Assembly (NCBI RefSeq): GCF_041060425.1
Contig: NZ_JAULBC010000004.1
Location: 434,001-498,000 of the forward strand
Length of the DNA: 64,000 bases
Direction of reading: 5' to 3'
Source of the DNA: Danxiaibacter flavus
GTDB lineage: Bacteria; Bacteroidota; Bacteroidia; Chitinophagales; Chitinophagaceae
Below are positions 52,038-61,686 of this stretch, piece after piece. The notes under the pieces were generated by a model. That model ran no database searches and was not told the origin of the DNA. It worked only from the letters and a program-made list of their open reading frames with translations. A program made the translations under genes and the position numbers. Positions within the stretch are counted from its first letter, which is position 1. Each line of letters opens with the position of its first letter.

Positions 52038-52997
52038 ATGCAGGTACATCGCGATTTGGATCTTTTGCCTAAGTTTAAGAATGCTGTTGTCACCATCGGT
52101 ACTTTCGATGGCGTGCATCTTGGCCATCAGCAAATTATAGCACAATTAAAGACTGAAGCCGCAGCCATAAAGGGCGAAACGGTGATCATCACTTTCCATC
52201 CGCATCCCCGCATGATTGTTGGAACGCATCACAATATTCACATTCTCACTACCTTAAACGAAAAAATCGCGCTTCTTGAGGCGCATGGTATCGACCATCT
52301 GGTTGTTGTTCCTTTTACAGAAGCCTTTGCCGCACAAACGCCCAAAGAATACATCCGTGACTTCCTGGTGGCAAAATTCCAACCTCATACGGTGATCATA
52401 GGCTACGACCACCGGTTTGGCAAAGGACGTAAAGGAGATTATCACCTTTTGGAGAACAATGGAAAAGTATTTGGTTTTGAAGTAAAAGAGATTCCGGAAC
52501 ATGTATTAAACAATGTTACCATAAGCTCCACACGCATACGCACAGCGCTGCTTCACAACGATATTACGACTGCTGACAGTTATCTCGGCTATGATTATTT
52601 TTTTGAAGGGACAGTAATAAAAGGCAACCAGTTAGGAAGAACAATCGGCTATCCTACAGCCAACCTGATGATTGAAAATGAAGAAAAACTGGTACCCGGT
52701 AATGGTGTATATGCAGTAGAAGTAACGCTGATACCCAATGACGCTGCACCCGTTTACAGATCCGGCACTATTTACCAGGCCATGATGAATATTGGCAACC
52801 GTCCGACTGTTGACGGAAAGAAACGCACAATCGAGGTAAACATTTTTGATTTCGACAAGGACATTTACGGGCAGATGCTTCGCGTCTATGTAAAAAAATA
52901 TTTACGTGGCGAGGTTAAATTCAACGGACTGGATGCATTAAAAGAACAACTGGCCAAAGATAAAATACACGCGCTCGGGGAACTAAGTGGAAAATAA
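52038..52997 (+). CDS. ribF: bifunctional riboflavin kinase / FAD synthetase
   Basis: RibF makes FMN and FAD from riboflavin. The 319-residue protein has the N-terminal adenylyltransferase (VTIGTFDGVHLGHQQII, GYDHRFGKGRKGDY, ISSTRIRTALL) and the C-terminal kinase (GRTIGYPTANLMI, NIGNRPTVDGKKRTIEVNIFDF, LRGEVKFNGLDALKEQLAKD). Both domains look intact. The convergent holA gene ends 11 bp later. Confidence 0.96.
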   Translation: MQVHRDLDLLPKFKNAVVTIGTFDGVHLGHQQIIAQLKTEAAAIKGETVIITFHPHPRMIVGTHHNIHILTTLNEKIALLEAHGIDHLVVVPFTEAFAAQTPKEYIRDFLVAKFQPHTVIIGYDHRFGKGRKGDYHLLENNGKVFGFEVKEIPEHVLNNVTISSTRIRTALLHNDITTADSYLGYDYFFEGTVIKGNQLGRTIGYPTANLMIENEEKLVPGNGVYAVEVTLIPNDAAPVYRSGTIYQAMMNIGNRPTVDGKKRTIEVNIFDFDKDIYGQMLRVYVKKYLRGEVKFNGLDALKEQLAKDKIHALGELSGK

Positions 52998-53008
52998 AGC
53001 CACAAGCG

Positions 53009-54007
53009 CTACGTCATAATCTTTACAATCAACTCTTTCATCAGATCAGCATCTTCCGTTCCTGCGTCGCCAATACCAATACTTCTCAGGTTATATTGAT
53101 GAAGTAACAGCAATATTCTTTCAACTCCGCTGTATCCATAAGTCTGCATTGCCTGCATACCTGTTCTTGCGGCAAAGGGGTTTCTGTTGAATACAGGAAT
53201 CAACGCCTGCTCGCTTTTGTTGTCCATCCCGAAAGCAGCATATACTTTACTAAAAAATCCGTAGATGGTAGGTAATATCAGCTGAATCGGCGCGGCTTTA
53301 GGGTTGGCTTTAAAGTATTGAATAATCCTGATTGCCTTAGCCATGTCTTTTTTTGCCACAGCATCCTGCAATTCAAACACATTAAACTCTTTACTAAAGC
53401 CAATGTATTCTTCAATATCATCCTCGTTTATATCTTTTCTTGCCCCAAGGTTAACGGCCAGTTTTTCTACCTCATTCTGCAAGCGGCTTAAATCGTTGCC
53501 GATATGGTCAACCAACAGAGCCAGTGCTTTCTGATTGATGGAAAGGCCGTGTTGTTGAACCATTTGGTTCGTCCAATCAGGCAACTGATTATCGTATAAT
53601 TTTTTTGTTGTAAGCATTTCGCCATGCTTTTGAACCTGCTTGGCAAATTTGGTGCGGGCATCCAGCTTTTTCTCTTTATAACTTACAACGAAAACTGTTG
53701 ATGGCTGCGGATTTTCAATATAAGGTTCCAGTTTTTCAATATCACGCATTTGCTGCGCTTCTTTGAGCAGAACAACCTGGCGCTCGGCAAACATCGGGTA
53801 ACGGCGGCACGCATTTACCACAGAAGCCCAGTCTGCATCGCGTCCGTAAAAAACAGTAAGATTAAACCCCGCTTCGCTCTCTGATAAAATATGATGTTCG
53901 GCGTAGTCAACAACGCGGTCAATAAAATAGGACTCCTCTCCTTCCAACCAGTAAACCGGCTTAAACGATTGCTTCTTCCAATCAGCTAAAATTTTTTCCG
54001 CAGACAT
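53009..54007 (-). CDS. holA: DNA polymerase III subunit delta
   Basis: Delta opens the beta clamp as part of the clamp loader. The 332-residue protein starts with KILADWKKQSFKPVYWLEGEE and shows the family pattern: AAA+-like N-domain (YPMFAERQVVLLKEAQQM, VFVVSYKEKKLDARTKFAK), the NDLSRLQNEVEKLAV helix and the all-helical collar ending in LMKELIVKIM. Length and order are normal. Confidence 0.92.
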   Translation of the reverse strand: MSAEKILADWKKQSFKPVYWLEGEESYFIDRVVDYAEHHILSESEAGFNLTVFYGRDADWASVVNACRRYPMFAERQVVLLKEAQQMRDIEKLEPYIENPQPSTVFVVSYKEKKLDARTKFAKQVQKHGEMLTTKKLYDNQLPDWTNQMVQQHGLSINQKALALLVDHIGNDLSRLQNEVEKLAVNLGARKDINEDDIEEYIGFSKEFNVFELQDAVAKKDMAKAIRIIQYFKANPKAAPIQLILPTIYGFFSKVYAAFGMDNKSEQALIPVFNRNPFAARTGMQAMQTYGYSGVERILLLLHQYNLRSIGIGDAGTEDADLMKELIVKIMT

Positions 54008-54034
54008 GCGGCAAATATAGTTGTTATGTGCGAT

Positions 54035-54147
54035 GTAAGGTGTGAGGCATGAGGTATCAGGTGTGAGGTTTGAGGTTTGTGTCCTTACGCCTTACACCTC
54101 ATGCCTCATGCCTCCACCTGACGGCTGATAGCTAATAGCTGACAGCT
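54035..54147. repeat. inverted pair of GTGTGAG heptamers plus AGCTGAT heptamers
   Basis: GTGTGAG / GCATGAG / GTATCAG words (54035-54075) face their reverse complement (54083-54114) across a short gap, forming a near-continuous hairpin. AGCTAAT / AGCTGAC words follow at 54121-54147. The region lies between divergent holA and the acyl-CoA ligase gene. Confidence 0.7.
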
Positions 54148-54257
54148 GGATTTGCTTTTCCTTAAAATAACACTAATTATTACATTCGGATTTTATTTTA
54201 TCTATGCGCGTGCGTTTTTATTATATATTTAAAGTAAAAGGCTTTTTTAATTAACGA

Positions 54258-56054
54258 ATGCTGACAATGACACCATACAGATTATTTGATGCGATTGAAT
54301 ACCAGTTGAACAAGTTTCCTAAAAGTGATATGCTGACTTCTAAAGTAAACGGAGAATGGAAACCTAACAGCACTCAACAGGTAAAAGAGATTGTGAATAG
54401 ATTTAGTGCTGGTCTTCTGCGATTGGGAGTGGCTGCAAACGATTTTTCGGCAGAAAACTCAGATAAGATAGCCATTATTAGCGGCAACAGGCCGGAATGG
54501 TTACTTACAGATATGGCAGTACAGCAAACCGGGGCGATCCTTGTTCCTATTTATCCTACAACCAATCCTATTGAGCTGCAATTTATTTTGAATGATGCCT
54601 CTGTCAAATACATTTTTGTAAGCAACAAAGATCTGCTGGACAAAGTAAAAAGCATCAGTAGCGGCGTTCCCTCACTTAAAAACATCTATACTTTCGATGA
54701 AATTGATGGCTCTGATAATTATAAAACAATTCTCGATCTGGCCGATGAAACTGCTCTAAACGAGGTGGAACAAATAAAGCAAAAAATTGACTGGGAACAT
54801 CTTGCAACCATCATCTACACATCGGGAACAACCGGTACGCCAAAAGGCGTTATGCTCACACACAAAAATATTGTGAGCAATGCTTTTCTGTCAAAAGAAA
54901 GCTTTCCGTTTGAAGATGCACCGCAACAAAAAATATTGAGTTTTCTTCCACTGAATCACATTTTTGAAAAGATGGTAAGCTATATCTACATCTTTAGCGG
55001 TATAAGCATTTACTACGCAGAAGGAATGGAAACGATAGCGGAAAATCTCAAGGAAATTAAACCGGACGGGTTCTGCACTGTTCCAAGATTGCTTGAAAAA
55101 GTTTTTGAAAAAGTAATGGAAAAGGGCCGCGAATTAACTGGCATTAAGAAAAAGCTATTCTTCTGGTCGGTAAGGCTGGGAGAAAAATATGATAACAATA
55201 TCGACGGCGGCTTTTGGTATAACGTTCAGTTGCAACTGGCTAACAAAATTGTTTTTAGCAAGTGGCGGGAAGCACTGGGGGGTAATATCAGCTTTATTGT
55301 AACCGGAGGCGCAGCCTGCCAGGAAAAATTATTACGCATATTTAATGCAGCGCAAATACCTGTGTACGAAGGCTATGGACCTACTGAAAACAGTCCGGTT
55401 ATAAGCGTAAACCGCAAGCTGCCAGCCGGGAACACTATGTACGGCACTACGGGACCTCCAATTGATGGCATTGAAGTTAGACTTGCCGAAGATGGCGAGA
55501 TTTGCGTAAAGGGCCCTTCCGTAATGAAGGGTTATTATAAACGCCCTGATCTTACTGAAGAAGTGTTAATAGACGGGTGGTTACATACCGGGGACATTGG
55601 CGTTTGGGTAAACAATAAATTCCTGAAAATCACCGACAGAAAAAAAGAGTTGTTCAAAACCAGCGGAGGAAAATATGTAGCTCCGCAACCAGTAGAAAAC
55701 AAGCTAAAAGAAAGCCCGTATATTGAACAGGTTATCGTAGTAGGTGCAGAGAAGAAGTTTGTAGGTGCACTGATTGTCCCTTCGTTTTCTATGATAAAAA
55801 AATGGTATGTAGAAAATAGCCTCCCTTATACCAGCAACGAAGACGCGATTAAAAACCCAAAAGTAATTCAGTTATTTAGAGACATTGTTAACAGTTACAA
55901 TGGCTTTTTCAACCATGTAGAACAAGTTAAGAAATTTGAATTGCTACCAAAAGAATGGGGCATTGACACCGGGGAAATGACGCCTAAACTGAGCATCAAA
56001 CGCAAAGTAATAATGGAAAAGTTCAGGAATGAAATCGATAAAATTTATTCCTGA
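54258..56054 (+). CDS. long-chain fatty acid-CoA ligase (AMP-forming)
   Basis: A 598-residue AMP-binding enzyme that activates fatty acids to acyl-CoA. Motifs: IIYTSGTTGTPKGVMLTH (P-loop), LPLNHIFEKMVSYIYI, GYGPTENSPVISV, DGWLHTGDIGVW and the C-terminal KITDRKKELFKTSGGKYVAP. The long insert and ending fit the bacterial long-chain/very-long-chain subgroup. Either the ATG at 54258 or the one at 54267 could be the start. Confidence 0.92.
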   Translation: MLTMTPYRLFDAIEYQLNKFPKSDMLTSKVNGEWKPNSTQQVKEIVNRFSAGLLRLGVAANDFSAENSDKIAIISGNRPEWLLTDMAVQQTGAILVPIYPTTNPIELQFILNDASVKYIFVSNKDLLDKVKSISSGVPSLKNIYTFDEIDGSDNYKTILDLADETALNEVEQIKQKIDWEHLATIIYTSGTTGTPKGVMLTHKNIVSNAFLSKESFPFEDAPQQKILSFLPLNHIFEKMVSYIYIFSGISIYYAEGMETIAENLKEIKPDGFCTVPRLLEKVFEKVMEKGRELTGIKKKLFFWSVRLGEKYDNNIDGGFWYNVQLQLANKIVFSKWREALGGNISFIVTGGAACQEKLLRIFNAAQIPVYEGYGPTENSPVISVNRKLPAGNTMYGTTGPPIDGIEVRLAEDGEICVKGPSVMKGYYKRPDLTEEVLIDGWLHTGDIGVWVNNKFLKITDRKKELFKTSGGKYVAPQPVENKLKESPYIEQVIVVGAEKKFVGALIVPSFSMIKKWYVENSLPYTSNEDAIKNPKVIQLFRDIVNSYNGFFNHVEQVKKFELLPKEWGIDTGEMTPKLSIKRKVIMEKFRNEIDKIYS

Positions 56055-56063
56055 ACCGGCAGT

Positions 56064-56510
56064 CTAAAATAAATGAAATGCGCGCCTTAAACTCATGCGA
56101 CTTTTGTAATAAAAGCCTATGCCGGGAATTACCTTAAGCATAGGTAATAATTTATTGTAGAAGGATGGTTTCGGCTCCCGTTCAACAAGCGGAGAATAGT
56201 GAAGCTTTGTAATGGTAAACTTTATACACATTGAATCAAAGCATTTAATTTCCGCCACTCCTTCTGCAATAATATTATAGGATTCACCTTTTTTATAAAA
56301 AAATAGTTCTCCCGCAAAAAAGTCGTAGTCAATATCAGTAACTGGTAAACGGTCAAGATTGAACCATATTACCTTATCCTTTTCAATAGAAAAAGGTTCA
56401 ACTATACTTACAGGCAATTTTGCATGTAAGCCGCTGCAATTGTAAAACATTGCCTTCTGCAACCGCAGGATTTTTTCAGATAGATAGATGTTGGGCGGGG
56501 TCGTCTCCAT
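56064..56510 (-). CDS. hypothetical protein, possible split-barrel fold
   Basis: A protein of about 148 residues without signal peptide. FNLDRLPVTDIDYDFFAGEL and YNIIAEGVAEIKCFD are weakly like FMN-binding split-barrel (pyridoxamine-oxidase-like) proteins, but no binding motif is certain. The ATG at 56510 is used; an in-frame GTG at 56567 would add 19 residues. Convergent with the acyl-CoA ligase gene, 9 bp away. Confidence 0.6.
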   Translation of the reverse strand: METTPPNIYLSEKILRLQKAMFYNCSGLHAKLPVSIVEPFSIEKDKVIWFNLDRLPVTDIDYDFFAGELFFYKKGESYNIIAEGVAEIKCFDSMCIKFTITKLHYSPLVEREPKPSFYNKLLPMLKVIPGIGFYYKSRMSLRRAFHLF

Positions 56511-56567
56511 ATAAAAAGTATTTAATTCTGGCTTCGTCGGCTCCACAGGACGAACAAAATCTTTCAC

Positions 56568-56925
56568 AGGAGGGGCGTGTTATAAATATAAGACAATTAA
56601 GACAGATTTTTGTTGCATGGGTTCTGAAAAATTATTCACAACATAAATGCCAGTCCGTTAAAAAAGATAACACGGATAATCAGCAGAAACCCTTATATTT
56701 TATATAAGCAACCACATTTTTTAAAATGCAGTCCCAATCGCTTGTTTTGAGACTCAAAGGTTGTTTAGCCGGGGTAAATAAATACAGCGAAAAATCACAG
56801 TACTTCATAAAATTTTTCACAAAGCACACTATCTTCTCCAACAAATCGTGTTATAGTTTGTCCGTCCGGGAGTTACGCATTTTTATTAATAATTTTCCAT
56901 TCACTACTTTTATGCAAACTGTACT
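56568..56925. other. intergenic gap before the two-component genes
   Basis: AT-rich, no gene or repeat family. A TACTTTTA -7-like element at 56905-56912 would start the regulator transcript about 9 nt before its ATG. Confidence 0.4.
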
Positions 56926-57618
56926 ATGCATATTTTAATTATTGAAGATGATCAGCGTGTGGCAGATTTGATTAAACGCGGACTGGACGAACAAGGTTAT
57001 TCGACCACTGTGGCATATGATGGTGAAATGGGCAGGAAACTTGCGCTAAATAACGATTACGATCTCATTATAACAGATATCATTCTTCCCAAAATAAACG
57101 GCATTGATTTGTGCAAGGAAATAAGACAGGCGCTGCCGGATATTCCTATTATCATGCTTACTGCATTGGGAACTACTGATGACAAGATAGAAGGGTTTGA
57201 TGCCGGAGCAAATGACTACCTGGTAAAACCGTTTGATTTTCGTGAATTGCATGTACGTATAAGAGAATTACTCAAGCGAAAAGGTAGCCAGGCACAGGGA
57301 AAAGGTTTTGTATTGAAAGTTGCCGACCTGGAAATGAACATTCAAACAAAAACGGTAAAACGTGGTAACACACCAATAGACCTGACCCCAAAAGAATTTC
57401 GCCTGCTTGAATATATGATGCAAAACAGCGGGCGCGTACTTTCACGCGTTGAAATTGCAGAGCAGGTTTGGGAAACAACTTTCGATACGGGAACCAACTT
57501 TATAGATGTATATATTAATTATCTGAGGAAAAAAATTGATAAAGATTTTGATGATAAATTGATCCATACAAAAACGGGCATGGGATTTATTTTTCAAAGC
57601 AGCAAGCAAATGACATAG
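56926..57618 (+). CDS. OmpR-family response regulator
   Basis: A 230-residue regulator: receiver domain with D8/D9, phosphoacceptor D51 in LIITDIILPK, T79 region (IIMLTALGTTDD) and the conserved Lys in DYLVKPFDF, then a winged-helix DNA-binding domain (LTPKEFRLLEYMMQNSGRVLSR...FIDVYINYLRKKID). Best match is the metal-responsive CusR/CopR type by context: its partner kinase and a heavy-metal efflux operon follow. Proteins of this family bind direct repeats with 11-bp spacing, and such repeats precede the efflux operon. Confidence 0.94.
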   Translation: MHILIIEDDQRVADLIKRGLDEQGYSTTVAYDGEMGRKLALNNDYDLIITDIILPKINGIDLCKEIRQALPDIPIIMLTALGTTDDKIEGFDAGANDYLVKPFDFRELHVRIRELLKRKGSQAQGKGFVLKVADLEMNIQTKTVKRGNTPIDLTPKEFRLLEYMMQNSGRVLSRVEIAEQVWETTFDTGTNFIDVYINYLRKKIDKDFDDKLIHTKTGMGFIFQSSKQMT

Positions 57619-57686
57619 TCAGGAAACACCTGGCATTGCTATATTTCCAAAGTAATGAATTCTATTAATGAACGCCAACACCGGCA

Positions 57687-59054
57687 ATGAAAATAAGAAA
57701 TAAACTTACACTACTCTTTACCGCAATGATTGCGGCACTCATGATTGCATTCGCATTATTTGTTTACTACACTTATGACCAATACAGAAAAGACGAATAT
57801 TACAGGCGTATTCATCAGCAGGCCATTACAAAAGCAAACTTATTGTTTGATACAAAAGTTGACTCATCCACATTACAGGTAATTTACAAAAGCTCAAATG
57901 ACGTTTTGTTCCAGGATGAGATGGCGATTTATGATACTGACTTTAACCTCATTTATCACGATGCTGCGGAGATTGATAAGGTAAAGGAAACGCGTTCTAT
58001 GATTGATGAAATCCTCAAAAAAAAAGAAATAATGTTTGAGGCTAATAACCTTCAAATAGTTGGCTTTTTATATACACACGGAGGAAAGAATTATATTATT
58101 ACAGCCGCAGCCAAAGACAAGCCGGGACTGGCAAAACTTGCAAACCTGAGATTCACCTTGATAACAGCTTTGATATCTGCCATTGTGATCATTTTTATTG
58201 CAGGCAGATTTTTTTCAAAGCAGGCACTACAACCCGTGTCGAACCTTGTTGACAATGTTAACGAGATAACGGTCACCAACCTTGACCTGCGTGTTAATGA
58301 AGGCAATGGCAAAGACGAAATTGCCGAACTGGCTGTTACCTTTAACCAAATGCTTAACAGGCTTGAAAGATCTTTTAATGCACAAAAAGATTTTGTGTCC
58401 AACATATCGCACGAATTGAGAACGCCATTGGCCGCAATGATAGGAGAGCTTGATCTTGCTGCAGCAAAAGACAGAAGCGAAGAGGAATACAAGCATGTGA
58501 TCAATCTGCTAAGAAACGATGCGCAAAAACTTGTGCGATTGATAAATGGGCTTCTAAACCTCGCCAAGGCAAATTATGATGAAATAAATATTACGTTGAG
58601 AGATGTGCGTCTTGACGAAATTCTGCTTGATGCACGGCACGATATCATTACTTCAAATAAAGATTACAAAATAAACCTTTCCTTTGAAAAGGAAATAGAG
58701 AACGATGACTTCATCTCTATCCATGGCAATGAATACTTACTAAAAGTTGCCTTTATGAACCTAATGGAAAACGGGTGCAAATTTTCCGGAGACAAATCCT
58801 GCAATGTTATCATCAACTATTATAAAGACAAAACTGTAGTCCGTATTTCAGACAACGGAATAGGCATTGCCGAAGAAGATATTTCGAAAATATTCACTCC
58901 TTTCTATCGTGGCAAAAACAAAAAATATGCAGAAGGCTATGGCATCGGCATGTCCCTTTGCAACAGGATCATCCATTTACATAAGGGAGAGATCTACGTG
59001 AGCTCTGAAGTGAATAAGGGTACGACGTTTACGATTGAGTTGCCGCATGTGTGA
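57687..59054 (+). CDS. sensor histidine kinase
   Basis: A 455-residue inner-membrane kinase: membrane helix at about 8-28, a periplasmic sensor of about 120 residues, second helix at about 155-176, HAMP linker, HisKA with phospho-acceptor H242 in FVSNISHELRTPL, and an HATPase domain with NLMENGCKFS, ISDNGIGIAEED and GYGIGMSLCNRII. It lies 68 bp after its response regulator and upstream of the efflux operon, so a metal signal is likely. Its sensor has no motif that names the metal. Confidence 0.93.
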   Translation: MKIRNKLTLLFTAMIAALMIAFALFVYYTYDQYRKDEYYRRIHQQAITKANLLFDTKVDSSTLQVIYKSSNDVLFQDEMAIYDTDFNLIYHDAAEIDKVKETRSMIDEILKKKEIMFEANNLQIVGFLYTHGGKNYIITAAAKDKPGLAKLANLRFTLITALISAIVIIFIAGRFFSKQALQPVSNLVDNVNEITVTNLDLRVNEGNGKDEIAELAVTFNQMLNRLERSFNAQKDFVSNISHELRTPLAAMIGELDLAAAKDRSEEEYKHVINLLRNDAQKLVRLINGLLNLAKANYDEINITLRDVRLDEILLDARHDIITSNKDYKINLSFEKEIENDDFISIHGNEYLLKVAFMNLMENGCKFSGDKSCNVIINYYKDKTVVRISDNGIGIAEEDISKIFTPFYRGKNKKYAEGYGIGMSLCNRIIHLHKGEIYVSSEVNKGTTFTIELPHV

Positions 59055-59059
59055 TGTCG

Positions 59060-59206
59060 AGTTGTAGGTTATAAGTTGTACGTTGTACGTCTATGGTAGC
59101 GAAGGTATGGTCGCGGCCCCTCACGAAGATTCATCCAAATACATTTAACTGACAATCGTGATGATCTAAAATGGTCTTAAACGTACAACGTATAACCTAC
59201 AACTTC
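59060..59206. repeat. inverted pair of AACGTAC-type heptamers
   Basis: GTTGTAG / GTTGTAC words (59060-59092) and their reverse complement (59178-59206) enclose about 85 bp after the kinase gene. Confidence 0.65.
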
Positions 59207-59211
59207 TCACT

Positions 59212-59255
59212 TCTCTAATAACTTTCTAATAACATTCTAAAACATTTCTAACGGC
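59212..59255 (+). promoter_or_regulatory. four direct repeats at 11-bp spacing, probable response-regulator boxes
   Basis: CTAA occurs at 59215, 59226, 59237 and 59248, each preceded by a T-rich triplet, so TTTCTAATAAC-like boxes repeat with exact 11-bp phasing. The last box lies about 20 bp before the TACTTTTG element at 59275-59282, at the -33 position. This is how OmpR/PhoB-type activators are usually placed. Confidence 0.65.
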
Positions 59256-59274
59256 TCTCCCAGGCATATCAAAG

Positions 59275-59282
59275 TACTTTTG
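59275..59282 (+). promoter_or_regulatory. -7 element of the efflux operon
   Basis: TACTTTTG is an exact TAnnTTTG element with no good TTG upstream, as expected of an activator-dependent promoter. The leader to the first gene is about 46 nt. Confidence 0.5.
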
Positions 59283-59333
59283 TTATTGTTTTAATGCTCG
59301 TGCGACTTATATGCAGAATTAAACAATTAAGCA

Positions 59334-60584
59334 ATGCAGATTAAAATACTTTTTACCCTTATTGCCGGCATTTGCGTCAATACAATGTATGCGCAAACAA
59401 GCTACAGCCTGCAAAAAGCCCTGCAAACGGCAAGGGAAAACAATCCAACATTAAAATCAGCGGAATTAAATATCAACATAGCACAGAGTGATGTTATTAC
59501 TGCGAAGCTTCGTCCCAACCCGGTACTTAATAATCAGTCGCTGCAACTTGTTAACTCCTCTAAGTTCCCTGCTGACACCAAATGGTACAATGGCGAGAAC
59601 CGACAGATCTGGTGGCAGCTAACCAAGCCATTTCAGTTACCTCCTGTCCGCAAAAACAAAATTGAAGTTGCCAACCAAAGTGTAAAACTTTCCGAAAAAC
59701 TATTCACCGAAACCCAAAGAAACCTGTTCCAGGACGTTGCATTAAAGTGGCTTGATGTGTGGACCGCACGTAAGCAGTGGGATATGATCATCATTGCCAA
59801 AGCCAATGTGGACAGCCTTGTTAGCACCAACCAATTGCGCCTTAAAAACCAGGTAATTTCCGAAACAGAGTTAATGAGAACGCAGCTTTTAGCCAATCAA
59901 TATGAGTTGCAAATAAAAAATGCTGAGCAAAACTATAAGAATGAGCTGGCTAATTTGAAGCTGATCATGGGCGTGCAGGAAGATATAGGTGTGGATACTT
60001 CCATCAAGTTTATAACAAGTATACCTGAAGATGCCGATAGTCTTCTGCAGCAGGCACTTGCCAACAGAAGTGATGTACAATCATTGAAGTCAACAATTGA
60101 TGTCGCAAATGCCAACATTAAATTACAAAAATCGCTTGCTACACCTGTGCCGGAACTTGGTGTGATCTATAACCCCCAAAACACCATTCCATACGTCGGA
60201 TTTTTCGGGACAATTGAAATTCCGATTTTCAGCCGTAACCAGGGAGAAAGAAAAAAATCAGGCATTATTAAAGATCAGGCACAGCAGAATCTCGCATTGC
60301 TGCAAAAGCAGATCAACACTGAGCTGGGCACCTCCTACAGCAGTTATGTGTTGCAAAAGATGAACCTGGAAAAATTCAAGGCAATTCAACAAAAAGCTGA
60401 ACAAATTTTATCCAACGTTAAATACGCTTACCTGCATGGAGGCACAACAATCGTCGATTTTCTTGAAGCACAAAGGTCATGGCTGGACACACAACACGAC
60501 TATTATAATAACATGCAGCAGTTTAGAGAAAGCTATATAAAACTTCTGTATGCAACCGGATTGATTAACCAGTTAGCGCAATAA
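59334..60584 (+). CDS. TolC/CusC-family outer-membrane efflux protein
   Basis: A 416-residue outer-membrane channel subunit. Signal peptide to about residue 21 (ends MYAQ), then two halves of long helices with TolC-type start SLQKALQTARENNPTLKSAELNI and the second repeat SLLQQALANRSDVQSLKSTIDVANANIKLQ. It would form the exit duct of the tripartite pump with the adaptor and RND pump encoded downstream. Confidence 0.92.
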   Translation: MQIKILFTLIAGICVNTMYAQTSYSLQKALQTARENNPTLKSAELNINIAQSDVITAKLRPNPVLNNQSLQLVNSSKFPADTKWYNGENRQIWWQLTKPFQLPPVRKNKIEVANQSVKLSEKLFTETQRNLFQDVALKWLDVWTARKQWDMIIIAKANVDSLVSTNQLRLKNQVISETELMRTQLLANQYELQIKNAEQNYKNELANLKLIMGVQEDIGVDTSIKFITSIPEDADSLLQQALANRSDVQSLKSTIDVANANIKLQKSLATPVPELGVIYNPQNTIPYVGFFGTIEIPIFSRNQGERKKSGIIKDQAQQNLALLQKQINTELGTSYSSYVLQKMNLEKFKAIQQKAEQILSNVKYAYLHGGTTIVDFLEAQRSWLDTQHDYYNNMQQFRESYIKLLYATGLINQLAQ

Positions 60585-60615
60585 CATCAACCAACTACGA
60601 ATAAAAAATAAACGC

Positions 60616-61665
60616 ATGAAACGTATTCTTTTATACAGTTGTTCACTTATCGTCATACTTTCTTCTTGCAGCAGCAAAGAGCAAAAACCTGTGGCGATAG
60701 AAAATACTACTCCGAAAGTTTCTGCGGACGGATCAAGTATTGCTTTCCCAACGGCATCGCAGGCAGATTTTTTTGCAACAGAAACCATTGGCAGCTCTTC
60801 TCTTACGTCCGGAATGATAGCGCCGGCAAAGGTATCAGCAACTGTAACAACATCACAGGAAGGCGCAGCGCAAAACATTGTGCTGTTTGAAAATCCGGAC
60901 CTGTCAACTTCATATACAGCATTGCTGCAAAGCCTTGTAAGCATTCAGCAAAAGAACGCGGTTATTCAGCAAAAGAAAGCCATCATAGAAAAGAAAAAAA
61001 TTGAAGTGGATCGTTTTAAAGATCTGGCTGCACATGGCGCGGGAACCGGTAAGGACGTTGCAGATGCACAAGTTGATCTGATGAGTGCAGAAACGGATCT
61101 TACCGTAACACAAAGCGAAATTGTTAACGCAAAAACAGCGATTACTGAATACGAATCAAAACTGAAAACGGGTGGCTTCAATCCGCTTGAATTGCGCAGA
61201 GCAGCTCCCGGCACCGCATACATCGTTTGTGACATTCCCGAAAGTGAGTTAAGCAGGATTAAAGAAGGAAGTGAATGTTCTATTGTATTTACCTCATTCC
61301 CGAACGAAAAATTTACAGGAAAGATTGATGATATAGCAGACATGATTGATGCAACCACACGCATGGTAAAGCTGCGCATTATATTAAATAATGCAACCGG
61401 TAAATTTAAAGCCGGCATGTTCGCAACTGTTTATTTCGGTATTAGTGAAGGCACGCAGATAAGTGTAAGTAAAAACTCTCTTGTTACAGTGCAGGCAAAG
61501 AATTATGTGTTTGTAAAGAAATCTCCAACAGAATTTATTAGGAAGGAAGTAAATGCGGGATCCCAGGTGGGCGAAAGGTTCATCGTTTACAATGGTGTTC
61601 AGAACGGTGATAGCGTTGCGATAAAAGGTGTTATGCAATTGAAAGGATTAAGCTTCGGTTATTAA
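60616..61665 (+). CDS. HlyD/CusB-family periplasmic adaptor lipoprotein
   Basis: A 349-residue membrane-fusion protein, lipobox LSSC at about 17-20. A long hairpin (about 110-180) is flanked by barrel-sandwich and beta-barrel regions (AYIVCDIPESELSRIKEGSECSIVF, AGMFATVYFGI). It bridges the RND pump and the TolC-type channel. It lies 31 bp after the channel gene. Confidence 0.9.
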   Translation: MKRILLYSCSLIVILSSCSSKEQKPVAIENTTPKVSADGSSIAFPTASQADFFATETIGSSSLTSGMIAPAKVSATVTTSQEGAAQNIVLFENPDLSTSYTALLQSLVSIQQKNAVIQQKKAIIEKKKIEVDRFKDLAAHGAGTGKDVADAQVDLMSAETDLTVTQSEIVNAKTAITEYESKLKTGGFNPLELRRAAPGTAYIVCDIPESELSRIKEGSECSIVFTSFPNEKFTGKIDDIADMIDATTRMVKLRIILNNATGKFKAGMFATVYFGISEGTQISVSKNSLVTVQAKNYVFVKKSPTEFIRKEVNAGSQVGERFIVYNGVQNGDSVAIKGVMQLKGLSFGY

Positions 61666-61686
61666 TACATAACAGCGGCAAAAAAT

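Noticed and set aside
56726..56938. Plus-strand ORF before the response regulator
   Set aside because: No motif, and it overlaps the regulator start in another frame.
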